Positions 26,457 to 38,228 are shown, counted from the stretch's first letter. The stretch is 64,000 nt of DNA from Ramlibacter humi (GCF_004681975.1 NZ_SMLK01000002.1:496001-560000); one strand, 5' to 3'. Notes: generated from the sequence alone by a model not told the origin. Program-made: numbers and translations.

Positions 26457-27317
26457 ATGCAAGCATTCGACTTCAGTCCGGCCGCCGTGGCGGGGCTGGC
26501 ACAACAGGACGCCGCGCGCGCGTTGGCCGAGGACGTGGGCGCCGGCGACCTCACCGCCGCGCTGGTGCCCGAAGGCCGCACCGCCCAGGCGCTGATCGTC
26601 GCGCGCGAATCCGCCATCGTCTGCGGCGGCCCGTGGCTCGTCGCCGCCGTGCGCCAGCTGGACCCGGCGGCCACCATCAACTGGGCCGTGGCGGAGGGCC
26701 GCCGTTCTGTCCCCAACCAGCCGGTGGTGGAGATCCGCGGCTCGGCCCGCGCGTTGCTCACCGCCGAGCGCACCGCGCTGAACTTCCTGCAACTGCTGAG
26801 CGCTGTGGCCACCAAGACCGCGACCTACGTCGAAGCGGTGAAGGGCACCCGCGCGCAGATCGTCGACACGCGCAAGACCGTGCCCGGGCTGCGCCTGGCG
26901 CAGAAGTACGCGGTGCGCACCGGCGGCGGCACCAACCACCGCATCGGCCTGTACGACGCGGTGCTGATCAAGGAAAACCACATCGCGGCGGCGGGCGGCG
27001 TGACACCCGTGTTGCGCGCCGCGGAGAAGGCGGCCGCCAACGCCACCTTCGTCGAGATCGAGGTCGAGACGCTGGCCCAGCTGGAAGAAGCCCTGGGCGC
27101 CGGCGCGCGCATGGTCCTGCTCGACAACATGGACATGCCCACGCTGCGCGAGGCCGTGCGCATCAACGCGGGACGTGCCATCCTCGAAATCTCCGGCGGC
27201 GTGACGCTGGACCGCGTGCGCGAACTGGCGGAAACGGGCGTGGACCGCATCTCCATCGGCGCGCTGACCAAGGACGTGCAGGCCACCGACTATTCGATGC
27301 GCTTCAAGGAGCTGTGA
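26457..27317 (+). CDS. nadC: Nicotinate-nucleotide pyrophosphorylase (carboxylating)
   Basis: A 286-residue enzyme converting quinolinate and PRPP to nicotinate mononucleotide. Key segments are [10 protein letters not shown] near the N-terminus, [35 protein letters not shown] with the PRPP/quinolinate-binding Arg and Lys residues, and [10 protein letters not shown]. The ATG at 26457 fits family length. The stop shares one base with the nadA start. Confidence 0.96.
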   Translation: MQAFDFSPAAVAGLAQQDAARALAEDVGAGDLTAALVPEGRTAQALIVARESAIVCGGPWLVAAVRQLDPAATINWAVAEGRRSVPNQPVVEIRGSARALLTAERTALNFLQLLSAVATKTATYVEAVKGTRAQIVDTRKTVPGLRLAQKYAVRTGGGTNHRIGLYDAVLIKENHIAAAGGVTPVLRAAEKAAANATFVEIEVETLAQLEEALGAGARMVLLDNMDMPTLREAVRINAGRAILEISGGVTLDRVRELAETGVDRISIGALTKDVQATDYSMRFKEL

Positions 27318-28432
27318 TGGCCGCCGTCATCCCTATCAAGGACGTCGAGTACGAGCAGCCGCAAGGCGATGTCTGCAGCACCAGGCATGCATGGGCACGC
27401 GTGCCGGCGGAGCCTTCGCAGGCCGAGCGCGCCGAGCTGAAGGCGCGCATCAGGCGCCTGCTGAAGGAGCGCAACGCGGTGATGGTGTCGCACTACTACG
27501 TGCACCCGGACCTGCAGGACCTGGCCGAGGAAACCGGCGGCATCGTCAGCGACTCGCTGGAGATGGCGCGCTTCGGCCGCGACCACCCCGCGCAGACGCT
27601 GGTGGTGTCGGGCGTGCGCTTCATGGGCGAGAGCGCCAAGATCCTGTCGCCGGAAAAGCGCGTGCTGATGCCCGACCTGGACGCCACCTGCTCGCTGGAC
27701 CTGGGCTGCCCCATCGACGAGTTCAGCGCGTTCTGCGACCAGCACCCGGACCGCACCGTGGTCGTGTACGCCAACACCAGCGCCGCGGTGAAGGCGCGCT
27801 CGGACTGGCTGGTGACGTCCAGCTGCGCGCTGGACATCGTGCGCGCGCTGAAGGACAAGGGCCACAAGATCCTGTGGGCGCCCGACCGCCACCTGGGCGG
27901 CTACATCCAGCGCGAGACCGGCGCCGACATGGTGTTCTGGAGCGGCTCGTGCATCGTGCACGACGAGTTCAAGGCCTTCGAGCTGGAAGACCTGAAGAAG
28001 GCGCACCCGCAGGCCAAGGTGCTGGTGCACCCGGAATCACCCGCCGAAGTGGTGGCGCTGGCCGACGCGGTCGGTTCGACGTCCGCCATCCTGAAGGCCG
28101 CGAAGGAACTCGACGCGCGCGAGTTCATCGTCGCCACCGACAACGGCATGATGCACAAGCTGCGCACGCTGAACCCGGGCAAGGTGTTCTACGAAGCGCC
28201 CACGGCGGGCAACAGCGCCACCTGCAAGAGCTGCGCTCACTGCCCCTGGATGGCGATGAACGGCCTGGCGGGGCTGGCGCACGTGCTGGAGACCGGCGCC
28301 AACGAAGTGTTCGTGGACTCCGCCATCCTCGACCGCGCGCGCCTGCCCATCGACCGCATGCTGGCCTTCACCGCCGCGCTGAAGAACGGCCAGCCGGCCG
28401 GCGCGCTGGTGCCGAACATCGGCGCGGCGTAG
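27317..28432 (+). CDS. nadA: Quinolinate synthase
   Basis: A 371-residue [4Fe-4S] enzyme condensing iminoaspartate with dihydroxyacetone phosphate to quinolinate. Landmarks are [19 protein letters not shown], the Cys in [10 protein letters not shown], the Cys in [11 protein letters not shown], and the C-terminal [13 protein letters not shown]. The start overlaps the nadC stop (TGATG), so the two are coupled. nadB, which supplies iminoaspartate, is convergent just downstream. Confidence 0.96.
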   Translation: MAAVIPIKDVEYEQPQGDVCSTRHAWARVPAEPSQAERAELKARIRRLLKERNAVMVSHYYVHPDLQDLAEETGGIVSDSLEMARFGRDHPAQTLVVSGVRFMGESAKILSPEKRVLMPDLDATCSLDLGCPIDEFSAFCDQHPDRTVVVYANTSAAVKARSDWLVTSSCALDIVRALKDKGHKILWAPDRHLGGYIQRETGADMVFWSGSCIVHDEFKAFELEDLKKAHPQAKVLVHPESPAEVVALADAVGSTSAILKAAKELDAREFIVATDNGMMHKLRTLNPGKVFYEAPTAGNSATCKSCAHCPWMAMNGLAGLAHVLETGANEVFVDSAILDRARLPIDRMLAFTAALKNGQPAGALVPNIGAA

Positions 28433-28449
28433 TTGCGCCATCTGACGTT

Positions 28450-28554
28450 GTCATGGCGGGCTTGACCCGCCATCCACCCCTGCCTCGTCCCGCTGCACGA
28501 TGCGCTGTTCCAGGCACGCGCGGAGGGTGGATGCCGGGTCAAGCCCGGCATGAC
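28450..28554. repeat. Inverted pair of palindromic repeats between nadA and nadB
   Basis: Two 29-nt units, 28450-28478 and 28526-28554, are inverted relative to each other and each is itself a hairpin (GGCGGGCTTGACCCGCC and GCCGGGTCAAGCCCGGC cores). Together they can fold as one long cruciform. The same unit is at 3218-3246. It could end transcription from both convergent genes. Confidence 0.8.
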
Positions 28555-28571
28555 GGTGGTCAGCGAAGCGC

Positions 28572-30155
28572 TCAGCGCGCGGGTGACAGCGTCGTGGGCC
28601 GCGGATTCGGCGCGGCTTCGGGGTAGTCGCGGCTGAAATGCAATCCGCGGCTTTCGTGCCGCGACTGCGCCGACCGCACGATGAGGCCGGCCACGGTCAC
28701 CAGGTTGCGCAGTTCCAGCAGGTCGCGGCTGACGTGGAAGTTGGCGTAGAACTCGTGGATCTCGCCTTGCAGCAGGTTGATGCGGTGCATCGCCCGTTCC
28801 AGCCGCTTGTTGGTGCGCACTATCCCCACGTAGTCCCACATGAAGCGGCGCAGCTCGTCCCAGTTGTGCGAGATGACGACCGATTCGTCGGCATCCGTGA
28901 CGCGGCTTTCGTCCCACGCGGGCAGCGCCGGCACCGCGGGCAGCGGCATGGCCAGGATGTCCTGCGTGGCCGAGCGCGCGAACACCATGCATTCCACCAG
29001 CGAGTTGCTGGCCAGGCGGTTGGCGCCATGCAGGCCGGTGTACGCGGTCTCGCCGATGGCATGCAGGCCGGCCAGGTCGGTGCGGCCCGACAGGTCGGTG
29101 TGGATGCCGCCGCAGGTGTAGTGCGCCGCCGGCACCACGGGGATGGGCTGCTTCGTGATGTCGATGCCCAGTTCCAGGCAGCGCGCGTGGATGTTGGGGA
29201 AGTGCTCGCGAATGAAGTCGGCCGGCTGGTGCGAGATGTCCAGGTACACGCAGTCCAGGCCGTGCTTCTTCATCTCGAAGTCGATGGCGCGCGCCACGAT
29301 GTCGCGCGGCGCCAGTTCGGCACGCGGGTCGTGCTCCGGCATGAAGCGAGTGCCCCCTGCCGATTGCGGCAGCAGCAGCCGGCCGCCTTCGCCGCGCACC
29401 GCCTCGGTGATGAGGAAGCTCTTGACCAGCGGGTGGTACAGGCAGGTCGGGTGGAACTGGATGAACTCCATGTTCGTCACCCGGCAACCCGCGCGCCAGG
29501 CGGCTGCGATGCCGTCGCCGGTGGCCGTGTCGGGGTTGGTGGTGTACAGGTACACCTTGCCCGCGCCGCCGGTGGCCAGGATGGTGTGCGGCGCGCGGAA
29601 GGTGACCACCTCGTCGGCCAGCTCGTCCAGCGCGTACAGGCCCAGGCAGCGCTCGGGCACTTCGCCGACGCGGCGGCTGGTGACCAGGTCCACCAGCATG
29701 TGGTGCTCGAACAGCGTGATGTTGGGCGTGCGTCGCACGTGCTCGATCAGCGTCTTCTGCACCGCCGCGCCGGTGGCGTCGGTGACGTGCACGATGCGCC
29801 GCGCGCTGTGGCCGCCTTCGCGCGTGAGGTGCAGCTGGCCGTGCTCCTGCGAGAACGGCACGCCCAGCCGGCGCAGCCACTCGATGCTCTCGGGCGCGTG
29901 CTCGACGACGAAGCGCGTGGCCGTCGGGTCGGACAGGCCGGCGCCCGCCACCAGCGTGTCGTCCACGTGCGAGTCGAAGCTGTCGCCGCGGTCCATCACG
30001 GCCGCGATGCCGCCCTGCGCCCAGTTGCTGGAGCCATCGGACAGGTCGCGCTTGGTGATGACGGCCACGCGGTGCGTGGGCGCCAGGTGCATCGCCGCCG
30101 ACAGGCCCGCCAGGCCGCTGCCGACGATGACGACGTCGAAGTCGAGGGAAGTCAT
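28572..30155 (-). CDS. nadB: L-aspartate oxidase
   Basis: A 527-residue flavoprotein oxidising L-aspartate to iminoaspartate, the first step of NAD synthesis. The FAD-binding motif is [17 protein letters not shown], followed by [17 protein letters not shown], and the substrate region has [24 protein letters not shown] split over the fumarate-reductase-like core. The C-terminal helical domain is complete. It is convergent with nadA. Confidence 0.96.
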   Translation of the reverse strand: MTSLDFDVVIVGSGLAGLSAAMHLAPTHRVAVITKRDLSDGSSNWAQGGIAAVMDRGDSFDSHVDDTLVAGAGLSDPTATRFVVEHAPESIEWLRRLGVPFSQEHGQLHLTREGGHSARRIVHVTDATGAAVQKTLIEHVRRTPNITLFEHHMLVDLVTSRRVGEVPERCLGLYALDELADEVVTFRAPHTILATGGAGKVYLYTTNPDTATGDGIAAAWRAGCRVTNMEFIQFHPTCLYHPLVKSFLITEAVRGEGGRLLLPQSAGGTRFMPEHDPRAELAPRDIVARAIDFEMKKHGLDCVYLDISHQPADFIREHFPNIHARCLELGIDITKQPIPVVPAAHYTCGGIHTDLSGRTDLAGLHAIGETAYTGLHGANRLASNSLVECMVFARSATQDILAMPLPAVPALPAWDESRVTDADESVVISHNWDELRRFMWDYVGIVRTNKRLERAMHRINLLQGEIHEFYANFHVSRDLLELRNLVTVAGLIVRSAQSRHESRGLHFSRDYPEAAPNPRPTTLSPAR

Positions 30156-30163
30156 GGATCCTG

Positions 30164-30233
30164 GATGACGAATGACTCGTCCGCTACGCGGACGGAATGA
30201 CAGATGACTTCAGGCCCGGAGTCATTCGTCATC
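30164..30233. repeat. Nested inverted repeat upstream of nadB
   Basis: A perfect 15-bp inverted repeat (GATGACGAATGACTC at 30164-30178, its complement at 30219-30233) encloses a second hairpin CGTCCGC-TAC-GCGGACG at 30178-30194. It lies between scpA and nadB, 9 nt upstream of the nadB start, and could affect nadB leader folding. Confidence 0.75.
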
Positions 30234-30255
30234 GAGCCGAAGGCGAGGTCATCCG

Positions 30256-31110
30256 TCATGCCGGCTGGTACGCCAGCCGGACGTAGATGGGCGCGTAGGC
30301 CTCGGCCTGCGTCACCTCGATCAGCGTTTCCTTGGCCAGTTCCAGCATGGCGATGAAGGTGACGATGAGCACCGGCATGCCGCGCGTGGTGTCGAACAGG
30401 TGCTCGAATTCCACGAAGCGGCGGCCCTGCAGCTTGCGCAGCACGATGCTCATGTGTTCGCGCACGGACAGTTCCTCGCGGCTGATCTTGTGGTGCTGCA
30501 CCAGCTTGGCACGGCGCAGGATGTCGCGCCACGCTTCCTGCAGGTCGACCACGTTCACGTCGGGAAAACGCGGCTGCAGCGACTGCTCGATGTACACCTG
30601 CGCGCGAAGCACGTCGCGGCCCAGCTGCGGCACCTCGTTCAGGCGCGCGGCCGCCATCTTCATCTGCTCGTATTCGAGCAGGCGGCGCACCAGTTCGGCC
30701 CGCGGGTCTTCCGGCTCCTGGCCTTCCGCCGTCTTCTTCGGCGGCAGCAGCATGCGCGACTTGATCTCGATCAGCATGGCCGCCATCAGCAGGTACTCGG
30801 CGGCGAGCTCGAGGTTGCGCTCGCGGATCTCGTCGACGTACTGCAGGTACTGGCGGGTGACCGCCGCCATCGGGATGTCGAGGATGTTGAAGTTCTGCTT
30901 GCGGATCAGGTACAGCAGCAGGTCCAGCGGGCCTTCGAAGGCCTCGAGGAAGATCTCCAGCGCGTCGGGCGGGATGTACAGGTCCTGCGGCAGCGCGAAC
31001 AGCGGCTCGCCATACAGGCGCGCCAGCGCCACCTGGTCGACGACGTCCGGCATGCCGGGCACTTGTGCCTCGTCCGGCTCCGGCAGGGTGGTGTCGTCGT
31101 GGTCCGCCAC
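30256..31110 (-). CDS. scpA: Segregation and condensation protein A
   Basis: A 284-residue kleisin that links SMC heads for chromosome compaction. The N-terminal FEGPLDLLLYLIRKQNFNILDIP is the family signature, and AAEYLLMAAMLIEIKSRMLLP follows. The C-terminal winged-helix contains FEHLFDTTRGMPVLIVTFIAMLEL. The start is GTG at 31110. scpB is not adjacent. It follows the DUF3460 gene by 1 nt. Confidence 0.94.
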   Translation of the reverse strand: MADHDDTTLPEPDEAQVPGMPDVVDQVALARLYGEPLFALPQDLYIPPDALEIFLEAFEGPLDLLLYLIRKQNFNILDIPMAAVTRQYLQYVDEIRERNLELAAEYLLMAAMLIEIKSRMLLPPKKTAEGQEPEDPRAELVRRLLEYEQMKMAAARLNEVPQLGRDVLRAQVYIEQSLQPRFPDVNVVDLQEAWRDILRRAKLVQHHKISREELSVREHMSIVLRKLQGRRFVEFEHLFDTTRGMPVLIVTFIAMLELAKETLIEVTQAEAYAPIYVRLAYQPA

Positions 31111-31111
31111 G

Positions 31112-31345
31112 TCAGCGGGTTTCGGTCTCGTCGCCGTAGCTGCCGTACACGTACGGCTTCTGCGCCACGCGGGCCTGCTTGAACTCGCCCAGCGCGTCGC
31201 GGTCCAGGTTCTTGTCCCACCAGATGGCGCGGCCGGCGCGCTGCTGCGCCTCGATCTCGGGCCGTTGCTGCTTGAGCCCGTCGATGAACTGGGTCACGTC
31301 CGATCGGTAGTCGGGGCGGCGGAAGATGCGAAGCAGGAAGGACAT
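31112..31345 (-). CDS. DUF3460 family protein
   Basis: A 77-residue protein of a small betaproteobacterial family, without known function. Recognisable parts are the N-terminal FLRIFRRPDYRSDVTQFID and AIWWDKNLDRD. No signal or membrane helix. It sits directly before scpA, which is its usual place in Burkholderiales. Confidence 0.85.
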   Translation of the reverse strand: MSFLLRIFRRPDYRSDVTQFIDGLKQQRPEIEAQQRAGRAIWWDKNLDRDALGEFKQARVAQKPYVYGSYGDETETR

Positions 31346-31387
31346 AGACTCGCTCGGGTGAACGGACGATTTTACCCGGGGTGGCGC

Positions 31388-31864
31388 ATGCGGTTCGTCA
31401 GTGGCGTGTTGGCGGCGCTGGCCGCCCTGGTCGGCTGTGACCAGCACCGGATCGACAAGCTGGAGGAAGGGGTTTCCACCGAAGCCGACGTGCGCGCGGC
31501 CTTCGGCGCGCCGGAGGCGGTCTGGGACGAGCCCAACGGCGGCCGCACCTTCGAATACAACCGCAACCCCGCCGGCCGGCAGAACTACATGATCACCGTC
31601 GGGCCGGACGGCAAGATGAGCGCGCTGCGGCAGGTGCTGAACCCGACCACCTTCGCGAAGATCAGGCCCGGCATGCCGATGGAGCAGGTGCGCCGCATGC
31701 TGGGCAAGCCCGCCAGGCGCACGCCTTACCCGCTGAAGGGCGAGGAGGAATGGGAGTGGCGCTGGCTGAATGGCCAGGAGGCGATGGTGTTCACCGTGTA
31801 TTTCGACCGCGACCTGCACGTGCTGCGAAGCGCATCGGCGTCGGATGCCGCGGGTCCGTCGTAG
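31388..31864 (+). CDS. BamE/SmpA-like outer-membrane lipoprotein
   Basis: A 158-residue lipoprotein (lipobox LVGC, Cys17). It has two BamE-like half units: GVSTEADVRAAFGAPEAVWDE and IRPGMPMEQVRRMLGKPARR, each of the type that reads GxT..dV....G.P. This may reflect an internal duplication. It is divergent from DUF3460 and convergent with the second SulP gene (13 nt apart). The genuine bamE is probably elsewhere. Confidence 0.8.
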   Translation: MRFVSGVLAALAALVGCDQHRIDKLEEGVSTEADVRAAFGAPEAVWDEPNGGRTFEYNRNPAGRQNYMITVGPDGKMSALRQVLNPTTFAKIRPGMPMEQVRRMLGKPARRTPYPLKGEEEWEWRWLNGQEAMVFTVYFDRDLHVLRSASASDAAGPS

Positions 31865-31877
31865 CGCCCGTCACCCG

Positions 31878-33494
<1,617 letters not shown>

Positions 33495-33853
33495 TCGGTT
33501 CTCCGGCAGTGGATCGACCAGGAAGGGGTCAGTCCAGTGCCGGAGGGCCGCAGTGGTGCAGCCGGGTGATGAAGCGCCGCCGCCGCGACAGCGGCAGGAT
33601 GGGGACGGCGCCGGGGCAGGCCATGCGAAAAGTGTAAGGCCGGTGCGAGCGTCAGAACTCGCGCGGCGCGCGGCGCGGCCGGCCGCGGTGGCTGCCGCTG
33701 CAGCGTGAACGCAGCCTTCCGGCGAAGCAGCGGACGGCGCGGGCGGACACTCGATGGCGGCGGGGCAGCATGGCGGGCACTCACGGATGAGTGCCGCCGA
33801 TTCTATGGATGAGTTGTTACCGCGGCGTAGCGGCTGGTGAGCAACTGTTGGGT
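33495..33853. other. Intergenic region between metG and the second SulP gene
   Basis: A 359-nt gap on the minus strand. It contains a perfect 8-bp hairpin GGCACTCA-CGGA-TGAGTGCC at 33776-33795, without a T run, about 60 nt past the metG stop. It also has a possible leader reading frame (33529-33624) and the untranslated leader of SulP. No promoter could be assigned with confidence. Larger open frames across it are Arg/Pro-rich and look non-coding. Confidence 0.6.
33529..33624 (-). CDS. Possible 31-residue leader peptide ahead of SulP
   Basis: An ATG frame of 31 codons that ends 34 nt before the proposed SulP start. The peptide has a central Arg run followed by FITRLHHCG and ends PPALD. Leader peptides with Cys or His/Arg clusters are known ahead of sulfur genes in some bacteria. 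No ribosome site is seen, so translation is unproven. Confidence 0.3.
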   Translation of the reverse strand: MACPGAVPILPLSRRRRFITRLHHCGPPALD

Positions 33854-35902
33854 CTAGCGCACGCGCATGCCGGGTTGCGCGCCCGCCGTGGGCTCCAGCA
33901 CGAAGATGCCCGGGTTCGATTTCTCGTCGGCGTGGCTGGCGGCCAGCACCATGCCTTCGCTCACGCCGAACTTCATCTTGCGCGGCGCCAGGTTGGCGAC
34001 CAGCACGGTGAGCTTGCCCACCAGCTGCTCCGGCTTGTACGCCGAAGCGATGCCGGAGAACACGTTGCGCATGCGGCCTTCGCCCACGTCCAGCGTCAGG
34101 CGCAGCAGCTTGGTGGAGCCTTCGACCGCTTCGCAGTTGACGATCTTCGCGATGCGGAGGTCCACCTTCGTGAAGTCGTCGATCTTGATCTCGGGCGCCA
34201 GTTCTTCGCCGCCAGGCACGGTGGCCGGCGCTGCGGCTTCGGCCGCCGGCTCGAACAGCGCGTCCATCTGCTTCGGGTCCACGCGCTGCATCAGGTGCTG
34301 GTACGCGCCGATGGCGTGGCCGCCGGGCAGCGGCTGCGCCGCGTTGGTCCAGTCCAGCGGCTCGCACTTCAGGAAGGCTTCGGCCTGCGCGGCGAGTTCG
34401 GGCAGGATGGGCTTCAGGCACGCGGTCATCACCTTGAAGCCTTGCAGGCATTCGGAGCACACCAGCGCGGCTTCCTCCGCCTTGCCTTCCTTCACCAGCT
34501 TCCACGGCGCGGCGCCGTCGAAGCGCAGGTTGATCTCGTCGGCCAGCGCCATGATCTCGCGCACCGCCTTGCCGTACTCGCGGCCTTCGTAGAGGTTGCG
34601 CACTTCGTCGCACAGGCGCTCGGCGCGCGACTGCAGCGCCGGGAAGTCGCCCACCAGCTTGCCGCCCGGAATGAACTTGGCCGCGCGGCTGGCGATGTTG
34701 ACGTACTTGCCGATCAGGTCGGCGTTGACGCGCGCGATGAAGTCGTCGGGGTTGAAGTCGACGTCTTCCACCTTGCCGTTGAGCTTGGCGGCGATGTAGT
34801 AGCGCAGCCACTCGGGGTTGAGGCCCAGCGCCAGGTAGCGCAGCGGGTCGATGCCGGTGCCGCGGCTCTTGCTCATCTTCTCGCCGCTGACGGTGATGAA
34901 GCCGTGCACGTTCACCTGCGAAGGCGTCTTGCGGCCGCTGAACCGCAGCATCGCGGGCCAGAACAGCGTGTGGAAGTACACGATGTCCTTGCCGATGAAG
35001 TGCACCTGCTCCACCGACGGGTCGGCCAGGAACTGGTCGAACGTGGCGTCGGTGCGCGAAGGCGGGTGCCAGTGGTTGCGTGCCTGGCCCTTGTCGAAGT
35101 GGTTCTTCAGGCTGGCCAGGTAGCCGATGGGCGCGTCCAGCCAGACGTAGAAGTACTTGCCCGGCGCGCCGGGGATCTCGATGCCGAAGTAGGGCGAGTC
35201 GCGGCTGATGTCCCAGTCAACCATGCCGGCCTCGAACCATTCGCTGGCCTTCTTCGCGACTTCGCTCTGCAGCTTGCCGTCCTGCGTCCAGGCCTTGAGG
35301 AAGTCGACCACCTGCCCGTCGGACAGCTTGAAGAAGTAGTGGTCCGAGCTGCGCAGCTCGGGCTTGGCGCCGGTGAGGACCGAGTACGGCTCGATCAGCT
35401 CGGTGGGCGCGTACACGCTGCTGCACACCTCGCAGCTGTCGCCGTACTGGTCCTTGGCATGGCACACCGGGCACTCGCCCTTGATGTAGCGGTCGGGCAG
35501 GAACATGCCCTTCACCGGGTCGTAGAACTGCTCGATGGTCTTGGTCGAGATCAGCTGGCGCGCCTTCAGCGCCTTGTAGATGCCCTGCGCCAGCTCGGTG
35601 TTCTCCGGGCTGTCGGTGGAATGCCAGTTGTCGAAGCGGACGTGGAAGCCGTCCAGGTATTCCTTGCGGCCCGCGGCGATGCCGGCCACGAACTGCTGCG
35701 GCGTGACGCCGGCCTTCTCGGCCGCGATCATGATGGGCGCGCCGTGCGCGTCGTCCGCGCCCACGAACTGCACCATGTGGCCGCCCATGCGCTGGTGGCG
35801 CACCCAGGTGTCGGCCTGGATGTATTCCATGATGTGGCCGATGTGGAACTTGCCGTTGGCGTACGGCAGGGCGGTGGTGACGAATAGCTTGCGCTGGGGC
35901 AT
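33854..35902 (-). CDS. metG: Methionyl-tRNA synthetase
   Basis: A 682-residue class I synthetase charging tRNA-Met. The HIGH motif is at residues 20-23 (KFHIGHIM), a zinc-binding insert has CPVC and CEVC, and KMSKSRG is near residue 350. A C-terminal tRNA-binding (EMAP-like) domain ([15 protein letters not shown]) supports dimerisation. Length and order match the long MetG form. Confidence 0.97.
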   Translation of the reverse strand: MPQRKLFVTTALPYANGKFHIGHIMEYIQADTWVRHQRMGGHMVQFVGADDAHGAPIMIAAEKAGVTPQQFVAGIAAGRKEYLDGFHVRFDNWHSTDSPENTELAQGIYKALKARQLISTKTIEQFYDPVKGMFLPDRYIKGECPVCHAKDQYGDSCEVCSSVYAPTELIEPYSVLTGAKPELRSSDHYFFKLSDGQVVDFLKAWTQDGKLQSEVAKKASEWFEAGMVDWDISRDSPYFGIEIPGAPGKYFYVWLDAPIGYLASLKNHFDKGQARNHWHPPSRTDATFDQFLADPSVEQVHFIGKDIVYFHTLFWPAMLRFSGRKTPSQVNVHGFITVSGEKMSKSRGTGIDPLRYLALGLNPEWLRYYIAAKLNGKVEDVDFNPDDFIARVNADLIGKYVNIASRAAKFIPGGKLVGDFPALQSRAERLCDEVRNLYEGREYGKAVREIMALADEINLRFDGAAPWKLVKEGKAEEAALVCSECLQGFKVMTACLKPILPELAAQAEAFLKCEPLDWTNAAQPLPGGHAIGAYQHLMQRVDPKQMDALFEPAAEAAAPATVPGGEELAPEIKIDDFTKVDLRIAKIVNCEAVEGSTKLLRLTLDVGEGRMRNVFSGIASAYKPEQLVGKLTVLVANLAPRKMKFGVSEGMVLAASHADEKSNPGIFVLEPTAGAQPGMRVR

Positions 35903-35970
35903 GGTGGTTTTCCGCGGGGAACCGGCAATTTTAGTTGGCTGGGTACACTGGCCGCTCGCATCCCAAGACC

Positions 35971-37059
35971 ATGGCCACCAACGACCAAGTACTCGCCGCC
36001 ATCGCGGCCGTGAAGGACCCGAACACGGGCCAGGATTTCGCCTCGACCAAGGCGGTGAAGAACCTGCAGGTGAACGGGGGCGACGTCGTGTTCGACGTCG
36101 AGCTGGGGTATCCCGCCAAAAGCCAGGTGCCCGCGCTGCGTCAGGCGCTGATCGCGGCGGTGCGCGCGGTGCCGGGCGTCACCAACGTTTCGGTGAACTT
36201 CGCCACCAAGGTCATCGCCCATGCCGTGCAGCGCGGGGTGCAGCTGATGCCCAACGTGAAGAACATCATCGCGGTCGCGTCCGGCAAGGGCGGCGTCGGC
36301 AAGAGCACCACGGCCGTCAACCTGGCGCTGGCGCTGGCCGCCGAAGGCGCCACCGTCGGCGTGCTGGATGCCGACATCTACGGCCCCAGCCAGCCCATGA
36401 TGATGGGCATCGCCCGCCGCCCCGAGAGCGAGGACGGCAAGACCATGGAGCCGCTGGAGAACTACGGCGTGCAGGTCATGTCCATCGGCTTCCTGGTGAA
36501 CCAGGACGAAGCCATGATCTGGCGCGGCCCCATGGCCACGCAGGCGCTGGAGCAGCTGCTGCGCCAGACCAACTGGAAGGACCTCGATTACCTGGTGGTG
36601 GACCTGCCGCCCGGCACCGGCGACATCCAGCTCACGCTGTCGCAGCGCACGCCCATGACCGGCGCCGTGATCGTCACCACGCCGCAGGACATCGCGCTGC
36701 TCGATGCGCGCAAGGCCGTCGCCATGTTCGAGAAGGTGGGCGTGCCCATCCTGGGCCTGGTGGAGAACATGGCGGTGCACGTGTGCACGAACTGCGGCCA
36801 TGCCGAGCACATCTTCGGCGAAGGCGGCGGCAAGCGCTACGCGGCCGAACGCGGCATCCACTACCTGGGCGCGCTGCCGCTGGACATGCAGATCCGCGTG
36901 CAGGCCGACGGCGGCAAGCCCACCGTGGTGGCCGATCCGGAAGGCCAGGTCGCCGGCATCTACAAGGACGTCGCGCGGCAGGTGGCGGTGGGCATCGCCG
37001 CCAAGGCCAAGGACTTCTCCGCGAAGTTCCCGACCATCACCGTCTCCAAGGACACCTGA
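35971..37059 (+). CDS. apbC: Iron-sulfur cluster carrier protein ApbC (Mrp)
   Basis: A 362-residue P-loop ATPase that transfers [4Fe-4S] clusters. An N-terminal MIP18-like domain covers about residues 1-85, then the deviant Walker [11 protein letters not shown] (about 105-114), and CTNCGH carries the CxxC ligand pair. It is divergent from metG and lies 10 nt before the formate dehydrogenase accessory genes, consistent with supplying Fe-S clusters to them. Confidence 0.95.
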   Translation: MATNDQVLAAIAAVKDPNTGQDFASTKAVKNLQVNGGDVVFDVELGYPAKSQVPALRQALIAAVRAVPGVTNVSVNFATKVIAHAVQRGVQLMPNVKNIIAVASGKGGVGKSTTAVNLALALAAEGATVGVLDADIYGPSQPMMMGIARRPESEDGKTMEPLENYGVQVMSIGFLVNQDEAMIWRGPMATQALEQLLRQTNWKDLDYLVVDLPPGTGDIQLTLSQRTPMTGAVIVTTPQDIALLDARKAVAMFEKVGVPILGLVENMAVHVCTNCGHAEHIFGEGGGKRYAAERGIHYLGALPLDMQIRVQADGGKPTVVADPEGQVAGIYKDVARQVAVGIAAKAKDFSAKFPTITVSKDT

Positions 37060-37069
37060 GGGGCCAGCC

Positions 37070-37615
37070 GTGGCGCCGCGTCCCAGCCTCGAGGTCGCCG
37101 TCGTGATGCGGCGCGAGCGGCTGGACAACCGCTGGCAGCCGTTCCGCTGGGTGCTGCACGACGTGGTGCCGCAGCAGGCGGCGTTCGGCAGCGAGCCGCG
37201 CCGCATCTTCACGGACGAGCGCGAGGAACGCTGGCTGCACCCGGGCTTCACCGTCGAGCTGTTCCGCGACGAGGCCGAGGGCTACTACCTCAACGTCACC
37301 ACGCCGGCGCCCGCGTGGTTCGTGCTGTGGCGCATGGAAGAGGAAGCCACCGTCGCGCCCGAGCCGATCGCGCGGCCTTTCCTGCTGACACTCAGCTACA
37401 ACGAGGCGGCACGCTGGCTCGATGCGCAGGAGACGGTGGAGCAGGTGCCCGCGCCGGCCGATGTGGTGGACTGGATGCGGTCCTTCGCCGACGCGCACTA
37501 CGTGCCCGAGCCGCGCCGGCGCAAGCGCCCGGAGAGCTTCAAGGCGCTGCAGGACCGTTTCGGGAATCCTGCGTCGGTGTCCACGGGGAAGACGCGTGGA
37601 GGCGAAGGTGGCTGA
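37070..37615 (+). CDS. DUF3305 protein, formate dehydrogenase accessory
   Basis: A 181-residue soluble protein with a GTG start. DUF3305 members are nearly always encoded with formate dehydrogenase in proteobacteria. Typical segments are VMRRERLDNRWQPFRWVL and the Trp-rich WFVLWRMEEE. No catalytic motif is visible. It overlaps the DUF3306 start by 8 nt. Confidence 0.87.
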   Translation: MAPRPSLEVAVVMRRERLDNRWQPFRWVLHDVVPQQAAFGSEPRRIFTDEREERWLHPGFTVELFRDEAEGYYLNVTTPAPAWFVLWRMEEEATVAPEPIARPFLLTLSYNEAARWLDAQETVEQVPAPADVVDWMRSFADAHYVPEPRRRKRPESFKALQDRFGNPASVSTGKTRGGEGG

Positions 37616-38228
37616 CGGGTTCCTGGGGCGCTGGTCGAAGCGCAAGCTGGACGTGAAGGAGGGGCGGGCGGTCGAGGCAGAACCTCCACCCTCACCCCAA
37701 CCCTCTCCCGCCGGCGGGAGAGGGGGCGAAGACGGGCGTGCACCCCCCCAGCGGGGAGAGGGTGGGGATGAGGAGGCTCCGGCCCAGGATCCCCCGCCTA
37801 CGCTCGAAGATGTGAAGTCGCTCACCCCCGATTCCGACTTCACCCGCTTCACCCGCGCCGGTGTCGCGCCCCAGGTCAAGAACGCCGCGCTGAAGAAGCT
37901 CTTCGCCGACCCGCGCTTCAATCTGCAGGACGGGCTGGACGTCTACATCGACGACTACAACAAGCCCGACCCGCTGCCGGAAGCCATGCTGAGGCAGCTC
38001 GCGGGCGCGAAGTTCCTGAAGCTCTTCGGTGAAGAGGCGACTGAGCAGGAACAGGGCGCCGGCACAAGGGATGGTGCGGACGCGCAGCCCGGCGCATCCG
38101 TGGCACAGTCCTATGCACCGGCGGACATACCACCGCCGACCGCCTTGCCCGACGATGCCCACCCTGATCTGCGACTGCAACAAGACGATGCCGCTGAAGG
38201 CGGCGAGCCTGGGCGCGGCGCTGGGTGA
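37608..38228 (+). CDS. DUF3306 protein with repeat-derived insert
   Basis: A 206-residue protein with the family opening GFLGRWSKRKLDVKEG and core LTPDSDFTRFTRAGVAPQVKNAA to LFADPRFNLQDGLDVYIDDY. The GTG at 37608 is chosen because GGAGG lies 5 nt upstream. Residues about 27-55 are Pro/Gly-rich and encoded by an intergenic-type repeat (37689-37773). The C-terminus overlaps the next gene by 74 nt, which is long; sequencing error or a true overlap are both possible. Confidence 0.83.
   Translation: MADGFLGRWSKRKLDVKEGRAVEAEPPPSPQPSPAGGRGGEDGRAPPQRGEGGDEEAPAQDPPPTLEDVKSLTPDSDFTRFTRAGVAPQVKNAALKKLFADPRFNLQDGLDVYIDDYNKPDPLPEAMLRQLAGAKFLKLFGEEATEQEQGAGTRDGADAQPGASVAQSYAPADIPPPTALPDDAHPDLRLQQDDAAEGGEPGRGAG
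37689..37773. repeat. Intergenic-type hairpin repeat inside DUF3306
   Basis: A perfect 24-bp palindrome at 37701-37724 (half-site CCCTCTCCCGCC) nested in a longer inverted pair, 37689-37709 against 37753-37773 (CCCTCACCCC and GGGGATGAGG type ends). This repeat is typical of gaps between genes in Burkholderiales. Here it is in frame in coding sequence. Confidence 0.82.
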
